Of a stretch of 64,000 nt of DNA, positions 37,316 to 46,530 are shown in pieces (within the stretch, counting starts at the first letter, position 1; every line of letters begins with the position of its first letter). Origin of the DNA: Spinacia oleracea. Taxonomy: Eukaryota > Streptophyta > Magnoliopsida > Caryophyllales > Amaranthaceae. The DNA lies in the NCBI RefSeq assembly GCF_020520425.1, contig NC_079491.1, positions 23,799,449 through 23,863,448 of the forward strand. The letters are read 5' to 3'. The notes below the pieces were generated by a model that was given only the letters and a program-made list of their open reading frames with translations, did no database searches and had not been told where the DNA came from. A program made the translations under genes and the position numbers.

Positions 37316-37563
37316 GTTTCATAATATTCCTTATATTTAATATTCATATAGTCAAAATTTTAAAATTTTAACCGTAATTAGTAGTATAAATAATAAAAAA
37401 GATATAAACTTTGGGATCTCATTGGATTACTTTTATGTAAATTTTCTAAATATCAAATTTTATAATTTTTACTAATGTAAATTAAAACTATTAATAGTCA
37501 AATTATTACACTAAAGACCGCGCAAAATGTAAAAGTAAGGAATATTATGAAACGGAGGGAGTA
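37316..37563. mobile_element. MITE with GTTTCATAATATTCCTTA ends
   Basis: The right end TAAGGAATATTATGAAACGG continues AGGGAGTA, and the left end GTTTCATAATATTCCTTA is its inverse but lacks the outer CTCCCTCCG. The left border touches the Helitron, so the terminal bases may have been lost or displaced. Non-coding. Confidence 0.6.
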
Positions 37564-37571
37564 CGTCGCAA

Positions 37572-37850
37572 CACTACAAGAATTTGTATCTTTAATGACA
37601 ACCTAATTACGACGGGTCAAAAATCCCATCGTAAAAGCCTTTTGTGACGGGGCTAACAACCAAACAATGACGGGAATAACCGTCGCAAATGTCTTTTACG
37701 ACGGGTTTACGACGGATTTACGACGGGATTTATATTAACGACGGCCCCCTTTTATGACGGGTTCGCGACAGGAAATCCCGTCGTTAATCAACGATTATTG
37801 GCCTTTCGCGACGGGATTTCCCGTCGTTAATAGTACAATTTCTTGTAGTG
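37572..37850. mobile_element. CACTA-type MITE, copy 2, with CAA target duplication
   Basis: 279 bp from CACTACAAGAATTTGTATC to GTACAATTTCTTGTAGTG, flanked by CAA on both sides (37569-37571, 37851-37853). This is the 3-bp duplication expected of CACTA elements. Its right half is the inverse of the left half of copy 1. The interior is full of ACGACGGG/CCCGTCGT words able to fold. Confidence 0.85.
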
Positions 37851-38189
37851 CAAGTAAGTAATTGGGTGAGTGTGGATCACAATACTCATAAGTTGATTAA
37901 GATGTTGGAAAGCAATAATAGGTACTCCAAAAACGTAAAACTTGTATTAATGAGAGAGATCAAATAAGCCGAAAAAATGAACCATAAAACCCTGGCCTTG
38001 TGTTAAAGAATAAAACTACAAATATGTAGAATTTGTACAAGTAGAAACGAAAATGAAAGGTTAGGGTTAATTCAAATCAACCACTTTGGTGTACGAAATA
38101 AATACTGTATACCCCACACGATATTAACAATTGTACGTACACCTAAAAAGTACGGAGTAGTATGCTCAGTTATCCGGAAATCTAAACTC

Positions 38190-38407
38190 TCAACAGTCAG
38201 AAGACAAGTTACTCAGAACCTTAGATTGCGCGACTGCACGAGCTCCTCTACCAGTCAACATGGCGGGGACTCGGGGAGAGTGCAGTGGCTACCACCTTAG
38301 GACATCGGCACGACTAAACTGGAAAGGTCTGAGCTGTTCGGGTTTGATCAAGATCAAAGGTATGGCTATGGAAAGGTTTGATTGTCTGGTCATAATGACC
38401 ATCATTG
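38190..38407. repeat. 218-bp perfect duplicate, copy 2
   Basis: Identical to 26265-26482. The flanks differ (CTAAACTC on the left; AACAGGAACTATTC on the right). Nothing in it identifies a known element. Confidence 0.9.
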
Positions 38408-38900
38408 AACAGGAACTATTCAACTGATTCTCAACTATTTGGATACAGATCATACAGGAACATTAGACATAGGTTCACAAAGAGCTCATCAACTTTTATC
38501 TTCAATCAACATTTCAACTTCAAAAACATCCTAAAAAATGTCTCATGGAAACCCATTAATGGGCATTCTTCTTCTGAACTACTTACTTACTTGGTGCCTG
38601 AGGAAAATGACGAGATGAATGAAATAAAGACAGATTCTATCTTCAACATGCAAGTTGGATACAAAACCACGAGAGAGAAAGAGCTCTACAAAAATCACAG
38701 GCGCTATATTGCATTGTCATTTTCTCTTTCATGCTACAACCTACCTACAAATTCATAAGCAATTGTAATACGCCCAAGTGCCCAACCAATCTTGACACCA
38801 CCTCTTCTTAGTGATTACAGCGGCCCTACATTATAACTTCATGAAATAACCATACATCACATAAACTAACAGAGACTGGAAACAAATAATCAATCTTCCA

Positions 38901-39216
38901 TTAAGCAAAGTTAGACTCGAAGGTATCCGAGTCAGAAAGTTCCTTTTCCGGTGATAAGTTGTTGCCACCAAGTCCAAATACAAGGGTCACTCTATAGGAG
39001 AGGATTGAATGGTGAGATTGGTGGCAGAAGCAAGGAGGTCAACCTCTTTCAGAAAAGGAAAAAAAAAAAACAGATTCTATCTCCAATCAACTTTCAGCAA
39101 GTAATATTAATAATTAACAAGAGAAACATATAAAGCTCACCAGAAAATCAGCAGATAAAGGTAAGAACAAAAAGGGAAGAAACTGACCCATAAACTTCGG
39201 TTACAGCAAGTGTCAT
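38901..39216 (-). CDS. Candidate two-exon micro-ORF (39 residues)
   Basis: Exon 1 (39216-39188) encodes MTLAVTEVYG and ends at TATGG|GTCAGT; exon 2 (38991-38901) follows CTCCTATAG and reads VTLVFGLGGNNLSPEKELSD and on to a TAA. The phases match (2+1). The join gives a hydrophobic first half and an acidic, serine-rich tail. I do not recognise it. A short upstream ATG (MSLAK) overlaps its leader. It lies downstream of the RS-domain gene on the same strand and could instead be spliced 3'-UTR exons of that gene. The call rests only on splice signals and open phase. Confidence 0.25.
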
Positions 39217-40471
39217 TTTGCCAAACTCATTTCACCTGTTGTTCGCTTGAAAATTTCAGCAACCACTGCAAGAAAATAAGGGCAAAAAAATAGTGACGGA
39301 TAGCATACAGTTAGAAATATAAATCGGTAGATGTAATCAGGGATTCTGTTTCTGTTCTGCTAATATCAGCGACTCAGCTTATTGATTCAGTGTGTGTGTG
39401 TGTGCACATATCACTGTGTCAGTGCTGATGTCAAGGCCTGCAAAGTTTCCGTTCGTCTAGAGGAAATTATGGGACTAAGGGCTATAGTCATAGTTAAAAT
39501 TGTTAACACCAGAGATAACAATGGTCCAAATTTCCAAGACATTAGAATACCTGTTTTTGACCTATTTACCAATAAGTTTCCAAAAGACAAGAATAACTTG
39601 CACACATAATCAGAATTTTGATACATACGGAGTACCTCTTATTTATAGAATTTTCATAAATAAAGCTTCTTAAGAAGCAATTATAAAAATACAAAAAAGA
39701 ATTCTTAAGAAGCATAGATAACTCTTTTGCTACAAAGTCAAAATATAAGAGAATGGTAATGAGCTTATTATTATTTTTATGTGAAATGTCTACCGTTATG
39801 CATCTCCGCCACAAAGTACATGCTCTTCTTCATTGTCAGTTAATATCGCCCATATCCAGACACCCATATATCTAGGAATATCAAGTAATAAGTGACACTG
39901 AAAATAAATATAACATTTCACATAAAGCTACACATGAACGTTCTCATTCCTTAAATTAATTACAGTACCAAAATGATCAAGTGGGATAAGCAAAACATAG
40001 TAAACTTTGGCAGATGGCACACATGTAAACTTGTGAGGTATAGCAGTCGATAGAAGAACTAGATTGTGAAAAAAAAAGTAGATGCACCCTCAAAGAACAA
40101 AATGGACAGAGTGTATAATAAACTTTAAGAGCAAGCAATAAGATCCATACAGGCGTGAAGACAAAATGTTAACTGAGCCAACAGAACATGCTAAGTCAAT
40201 CAAGTTCACGTTAAAACAGTAAACTGTAACATGTTCCTTAATTACAATGCATTTACTACTTAATGGATGCAACAAAAAGAGTTACCGAACAGCTTGCAAA
40301 ATCTACTCCTAAACCAAAACCAGATAAAATCAAACAGAAGAGCATACCTCTCAGAAAGAAACACCAAGACGGAAATTCAGTAGTTCTATATAGATATATG
40401 TCAAGTGAAAAGGACCACCTCCTCTTATATTCAAGTAAAGCACGAGAAACATCAAAAAGGTATTATGTTTT
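39217..40471. other. Region downstream of the RS-domain gene, no firm gene
   Basis: Contains the presumed 3' UTR of the RS-domain gene, a short GT repeat (about 39390-39404) and AG-bounded stretches on the minus strand with short open frames (for example near 39410-39550) that I cannot identify. Confidence 0.4.
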
Positions 40472-41523
40472 CTAATGATGTTCTTCAATCGATTCCCCCC
40501 ATCCACTACTACTTCTAATATATTTGTCGGTGATGCGGAATGCTTCATTTTGAGCTACTCGCCTCGCATAGTTCTCCAATGAGATAGGACCCTTCTTCAG
40601 TCTCCTGTAATAAATCATCTCCCAAGGCCATACTCGAGAAGAACCAAAGTAATCTCCAACATCAACATGCTGTTCACTATCTTCTGGATGTTTCAAACCA
40701 TAGTGTTTTAGTACCCTGGATAATTCCTCTGCAGATATGCTTAGATGGCTGCCAACATGCAATTTAGAAGGAGCTTCCAGATCTGAGTTATTGGCTGGTT
40801 CCAAAGATTTGATTGTTTCTAAAGCACTGTCATTTTCAAGTTCCTCGGTTTCTTTTAGCTCCTCAGCTGACATTTTTACAGCAGCATACTCATTGTCATC
40901 CTTCTCAAGCAAAGATGAGCTAGGAGCTTCGACTTCACAAAATTCATGACGGGCAGTGGAAGCAATATCAGCGTCATTAAGTTCTTGGTTTAGCTTCAAG
41001 TCATCTATCACCTTGCCAGAAGAAGAAACACATTCGTTTGGTGGAGGTTCAAAATTCTGCCCCAGTTCCAACCGCTGCTTCTCCTCAAAAACTGCCTCGT
41101 GATATTGTGGAATCTGCTCATCTTCCACAAAGCCATTCAAGCTTATTTCAGTGTGTGTTGTAGAAGCCAGTGTCTCCGGATCATGTTTGGATTGCTTCCT
41201 CTCTATTGGAACCTCCGTGATATGGTGACTTGTAAGATTATCCATATGTCCACTCAAACTATGCTCTTCTTTGTTTTCTTTGTTTGCTATGGATAGGTTC
41301 TCCTCTTTTACTTCAGGTTCATCATGTTGCCTGACTTCAGTCGGCACTTCTTTGGATAGAGGACTAGGTCCACCTTCAGAAAAGCCATTCAAATTAGCCT
41401 CTGCCTTGTTTGGAGAAGAGGGTAAAGACCGGCCAAGAGAGATAGACAAGGAAGAGGATGGTGACCTTGACCTAGACCTAGACCTAGACCTAGACCTTGA
41501 CTTTGACTTTGACCTTGACTTTG

Positions 41524-41580
<57 letters not shown>

Positions 41581-42886
41581 TCACCTTGATACTTCTAGAC
41601 CTGGATCTGCGAAATCTTGAATTGGACCTGGATCTGTGCAATCTCGAATTGGACATGGATCTGCCCGATCTTGAATTGGACCTTGATCTAGCAGAAACGG
41701 AATGTGGTCCAGGTGATCCAGTTTTAAAATGAGAATTCAATCCCGCCAAAGGCTTTGATGGTCCTGAACATAAGCCCAACTCAGGAGATGTGCAATCAGA
41801 ATGTAGACGAGAAAAGGCTGAAACCCTCGACTTCTTATCAGCATGAGACTCTACAATTTGATCGTCCCTCTCCCTTTCTCGGTTGCTATTGTAATACTTT
41901 CTTTTGTCGCGCCTAGATTCATTGTCTACTGGAGAACATGTGCTATTTACTCCATCCTTTCCTGAACGAGATAATTTCTTGTCAGTGTCAGGTTGCCTTG
42001 CAGATTTTGGATCCCTGATACAAGACTGCAACCCTATCCCAGCCCTAGTTTCTACCCTTCCAACTTCACTCTCAGCTTTTAAATCATGCCTACCCTGTGA
42101 GGGGTATGTGCTCTTCTCCTGCAAAGCCTCTGTCAATGGACAATCACGCATCTTATGACCAGGAGCTCCACATTTAAAACAAGTTAAATGGCCTCTCGTT
42201 TTATCGGGGCGTACCCTTCGGTTCTTGTCTGGTGATGTCCCTACTGAATGTGAACAAGCAAAGTGTCTCAAACCGTGGTTTTCATATATTTCACCTTTTC
42301 CGTCAACTCTATCCGGGTCATATCGATCAAATCCCATCCGTACATCATAACCAGTACCATTTTGAAGATTATCAACTTGCTCTCCCCACCTTCCATTATC
42401 TATCTGGTTGGGTTCAACTTCAATACGACAATCTTCCTCCAGCACTGCTTCCCTTTTATCATAGTATACAGGTACTGCATCATTGAGGTTGAAGTTGCGC
42501 CTATCATCATGTATCTCAGCAGACTTGTGCCTTTCTCGACCTTTATCAGGTTGTTTTCTGTTGCTCATTGAGTAATCTCCCCGGCCAACGAAATTAGCAC
42601 CCCGGTCAGAATTTCTTCCATGCCGCGTATCATGGGATCTGGCAGCTCTTGTAAACCTTTGCAATGGCTTAGGCTGATTGTTTGACCATGAAAGATATAC
42701 TACCTCACCACAAATCTTTTTGCCCTTCAGGGTCCTTAAAGCCTTCTCAGCATCCCCACGGATATCGTACACTGCAAACCCATATCCATCTTTCAGTTGA
42801 ACAGTGCACCGGCCAAACTTCTTGAAAACACGTTCCAACTCATCTTTGCGCATGCGAGGTGACAGATTAGCAAGATGCAAAGACAT
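40472..42886 (-). CDS. RRM, CCHC zinc-knuckle and RS-domain protein (splicing-factor type)
   Basis: 804 residues in one coding exon. I start at 42886 because an acceptor (TTGTTGCAG) directly precedes this ATG; the longer upstream frame is intron. Residues 1-70 are an RRM with RNP2 LHLANL (3-8) and RNP1 DGYGFAVY (33-40). C236-x2-C239-x4-H244-x4-C249 is a zinc knuckle. Residues about 399-490 are an Arg/Ser-dipeptide domain. The C-terminal 300 residues are acidic (Glu/Asp-rich) and end with WPWEMIYYRRLKKGPISLEN, probably a conserved short module. The layout suggests a nuclear pre-mRNA splicing or RNA-binding protein, but it is much longer than canonical RS2Z proteins (about 280 residues) and has one knuckle, so I give no symbol. 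The RS stretch is encoded by a hexanucleotide repeat. No sign of decay. Confidence 0.88.
41462..41582. repeat. GACCTT/GACCTA hexamer repeat encoding the RS domain
   Basis: About 20 consecutive hexamers (plus strand GACCTT, GACCTA, GACTTT variants) encode alternating Arg-Ser or Lys-Ser on the minus strand. The plus-strand Asp-Leu frame across it is a shadow. Confidence 0.9.
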
Positions 42887-44470
42887 CTGCAACAAGAGAA
42901 ACAAAGAAAAGGTAACAGCAATTAGGTCAAGTTTCTTAACCATCAAAGACAGAGTATTACTCTCAATGCCAGTGTATATCACCACTATAACATAGTTTCA
43001 AACTTCCGCTGTAAGATGACATAGGAATTACATGCAAAGTGAACATAAAAAGATGGCAGTCCTTGTCCGGTTGTCCCTAACGTCATCCCAACGTAACAAC
43101 TTAATCCAGGGTGCTAAAATAATCTTCTTTCAAGCAACTAAAAGAAGGAGATTCAGTGCTTAATACATGCATGCGCATATTGCTGTCACATATCAGAAAC
43201 ATTAAGTTACAACTGATACACCTGCGATCATCCAATAGCGAGACTTTACTTCAGTTTCGTTATCAATCTTTAAAAAAAGCCATTCCCCCGCGGTTATACA
43301 AGAGAAAGACTCTAATTTGGCTTCTACAACCCATTCATTGATAAAAAAAATACACAAACAAAAGAAGAAAGCAAATAAGCTAGAATGTAGAGTGATGTCG
43401 GAGCAAAAAAAAATTGGCCAATGCATGCAAATTAATCTCCACTTCCCACTTTTTATGACACCAAACCATTATACAAGCTATAAAAGATCAGAATGCTTAG
43501 TCCCCCTCCCCTATCTCAAGGCCAAGGGATGGACATTCAGTTCTTTTCCTCAAACTTGTACAAAACATTGGCACATTTCTCAGATATTCTAAGCGAATTA
43601 GTCTGTGCCTCTCTGGTGAAAAATTGTCTGAGTACGCTAGTACTATAGTCTCCCAACCCCCTACGTCACTCCAAGTTTTCATTTTACCTCAAGTACTAGT
43701 GTCGGAATCTTGACAATCCAACATGGGTAGGGACACTTTGGGTCTTTAATTTAGACCTAAAAAGCATAGAAGCATAGAATTTTTTCACAAAGTAGCCGAG
43801 TCAGCCACTTGGATATACACCCATTCCAATACAAGTACCCAAGTCTGAATAACATAGCCAACCCCATCTCTCGCCAAGGGAATCAGCTCTTTCCCTCAAA
43901 GTTAACCTAACAATTGCTACTGACATCCTAAACTATTTCACAAATAAATAAATTAAAAAAAAAAACCCTCAACTCACTGATTTGGAACTGTTCGAGGGAA
44001 CCCTAAACGAAACATATTTTCATTTGCCCATAAATATCAACAATACAAAAAATAAACCCAACAAACTTAGTACCTGTATACAATTGCCCAGAAAACTTGG
44101 AACACAAATGATGTCGAAATCATTTTCAGCCAATGAACTCAACAACATGAACTAAGCAAGAAAAAAGTTCAATTCCCCCCCAACCAAAAAAAAAAACACA
44201 TAAGACAAAGTAGACTAACCATTACGAAAACCTAGTATCAAATTCATACACCGCAAGAAATTAGCCTTTGAAAAATAAAAATAAATAGTATTATGAAATG
44301 AAATGGAAATGAAAAGATTGTAAAAGGAGATTAAAGGGTAGTACCTTGCAACGTTGATTGGAAGCAGTGGGTTCCGGCAGAAGATACACAAGCGTTTTTC
44401 TCTCTCTTCGAATCCAATTTTGGGGGACTTTGATTCTTTGAAGCGTCGACGAGCTTTTAACACAACGGTT
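42887..44470 (-). other. 5'-UTR exon and leader intron of the RS-domain gene
   Basis: A donor GTTGCAAG|GTACTA at 44345/44344 pairs with the acceptor at 42887, giving a 1,458-bp intron in the 5' UTR, a common arrangement in plant SR-type genes. The untranslated first exon would run from 44345 up to roughly 44450-44470. The intron has no recognisable gene. Confidence 0.6.
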
Positions 44471-44966
44471 GTAAATGATACCGAGTCATGTTTCTATGAC
44501 CGTATTATGGAATATGGATTTTGCGAGAAAGGAATTTATTTAATTTTTTTTGTGAAATTTTTTTACAATCCAAAGAAATTTTTTGGGTATTGATTGGGCT
44601 TTTTACGTGTGGCTTTATTTTGCTACATTTTTAACAAAACGCATTGTTAAAATAATATTTATGTTGGTAGTGCTCCATTTTGATATATTGTGTCGTATTT
44701 AAAAGAAGTTGTTTCATTTCCAATAAACATGCTCCTTTTCACAAGTTAACATGTAAAATGAAGCCACGAGTGTTCATGTGTAAGTCAATGATCGGGAAAG
44801 CTCATTCAATGCCAGAAACTTTCCTTTGTTTGTCTTTCGCAAAAAAAAAAGAACTATGTAAGGTCATTTCTCGCAAAATTTGGGCTGTAAAGGTCCTTTT
44901 TTGGCAATTTGCTTTTTTTTTTCTTACCGTACTTAGGGAGATGACTTTTGCTATGTTCTTTAGAGT
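44471..44966. other. Promoter-side intergenic sequence, nothing recognised
   Basis: Upstream region of the RS-domain gene; AT-rich, no clear element. Confidence 0.4.
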
Positions 44967-45070
44967 TGAACTGAAATGAATAAACTAAACTGAATTAAAC
45001 TGAAATGAACCGAACTGAATTAAACTGAAATGAACCGAACTGAATTAAACCGAACTAAACTAAACTAAAA
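44967..45070. repeat. About 25-bp tandem repeat (ACTGAATTAAACTGAAATGAACCGA)
   Basis: Roughly four degenerate units built from ACTGAATTAA and ACTGAAATGAACCGA. It lies between the RS-domain gene and the cluster of captured gene fragments. Confidence 0.7.
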
Positions 45071-45260
45071 AATCAGCAGCATGAAATCATCGATTTAAGT
45101 CAATTTACACAATAACACGACCTTAATCATAGGTTTGCCTGGAAGATCACAATCAACTACAAACATACAGAAATGACAACAAAGAAATATATATGACATC
45201 AAACTTCAAGAAACTTGCAAATAAGTTAATACGAAATTGAATTGGAGATAAATCACACAC

Positions 45261-45664
45261 CGGACCAAAAATGGAATCAACATTCACGAAATTGCTGACA
45301 TTTTCAGGCCTGTTGCATAATACTACATCAAATAATTACCAGAATTACAACTTTCTTGATTTTGAAGTAATTATAATGACTATAAATGTGAGAAAATTTT
45401 AGAGAGATAGTAATACCTAAGTAGAGAGTACGAATCATCTCCTCTGCTGCTTGTCTGGAGGCTTTAATTTCGACCGGAGAACAAAATTGCAAAAGTAAGT
45501 TCGAAATTGAAAATTGATAGCAAATTCGATTGGATTTGGATATTAATTACAAACGGAATGGATAACAAATGTTTACGAAAGACGTAAATTACCTGGAAAT
45601 CGTAGAATTTAGTGAGCCGAGGCTTCCCCTGGGTGTCCATCACTATCACTGCCTCAAACACCAT
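45261..45664 (-). pseudogene. AP-3 complex sigma subunit fragment (exons 1-3)
   Basis: Exon 1 (45664-45593) reads MVFEAVIVMDTQGKPRLTKF then YDFQ and ends CAG|GTAATT. This is the conserved N-terminus of the AP-3 sigma (clathrin-adaptor small) subunit, which sorts vesicle cargo to the vacuole. Exon 2 (45461-45417) keeps the family length of 45 bases and the PPDKQQ start but shifts frame (two extra bases before GAGATGATTCG) and runs into stops. Exon 3 (45309-45261) reads PENVSNFVNVDSIFGP, again family-typical. The remaining two thirds of the gene are absent. A truncated, non-functional copy. Confidence 0.8.
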
Positions 45665-45703
45665 GCCATTATCAAGTTGGACCTTAGCGGTAATCTCCTG
45701 TGC

Positions 45704-45871
45704 TTAGCTGCAACATTGTCTGACATTAATAAATCCTTCTTGAGATCCTTCTTGAGTAGACTGGCTATTTTCGGGAACTTTACCACTTGCTTCCTTTGTT
45801 ACATCTCCACTTCTGATACACTTGAAAGGAGTACGATATTCAGTTTCACTACATCGATATTTGTCATTGTT
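45704..45871 (-). pseudogene. Unidentified exon-like fragment
   Basis: After a TTTCTCGCAG acceptor the frame reads NNDKYRCSETEYRTPFKCIR, then SGDVTKEASGKVPENSQSTQ and on to a stop. Composition looks coding, but I do not know the family. It sits among other truncated gene pieces, so it is probably a captured fragment. Confidence 0.35.
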
Positions 45872-46041
45872 CTGCGAGAAAAAAAATATCACTCGATTAG
45901 CTGCAAGCCTGATAGAATGCACGTTGACACGTCCAAAAAATACGGAGGGAGTATATTTTAATAGAAAAATAGATGTGTACAACAAACTTACATTGCAGCA
46001 TGACTGATTCAAAAAAATAGAATGATGAATTATATTTTAAT

Positions 46042-46515
46042 ATCAAATATGTGATTGGCACAGCTGGATCGGCAGGTTACCGTGCACCTGAGCTTCCCAA
46101 GACTAAGAAGGCGACAACAAAAACCGATATCTATAGTCTATGGGTGATCATATTAGAGCTTCTGTCAGGGAAGTCTCCTAATGAGGCAGTAGATGGTTCA
46201 GATTTGCCTCAGTGGGTAGCATCAACTGTTAAGGAAGAGTGGACCAATGAGGTCTTTGATTTGGAGTTGATGAGAGATGTTTCAACTACAGGTGATGAAA
46301 TGCTGAACACATTGAAGTTGGCCTTGCATTTGGTTGATCCTTCGCCTGAAGCGAGGCCGGATGTTCAGCAGGTTCTTCGGGAATTAGAGGAGATTAACCC
46401 TGAACTCATTGCTGACTCCTCAGGAATCTACAGAGAAAAGCCATCACTGATCTGAATTCTGAAAGCAGGATTTTTTTTGAATTATATACATACTTGTGAT
46501 ATATTATACACTTGA
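46042..46515 (+). pseudogene. Receptor-like kinase C-lobe fragment (IMK2/IMK3-like)
   Basis: From 46051 (a GTG codon, not a real start) the frame reads [20 protein letters not shown], then [37 protein letters not shown] and [15 protein letters not shown], and runs to a stop at 46455. This is the activation-segment end and C-lobe of an LRR receptor-like kinase close to Arabidopsis IMK2/IMK3 (APE motif present). Two conserved positions are altered: W for the Gly of YSxGV, and L for the Cys of ALHCVDP. Everything upstream (LRRs, transmembrane segment, ATP-binding lobe, catalytic loop) is missing and a stop lies just before the fragment. Non-functional piece of 135 residues. Confidence 0.8.
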
Positions 46516-46530
46516 TTCTTTTCTAGTATA

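Noticed and set aside
41271-41732. 153-residue plus-strand frame rich in Asp-Leu
   Set aside because: It is the antisense of the hexamer-encoded RS domain; the long open frame follows from the repeat.
44967-45070. Left (3') end of the Helitron holding the captured fragments
   Set aside because: Only a tandem repeat is present; I found no CTRR with a nearby hairpin, so the left boundary stays unknown.
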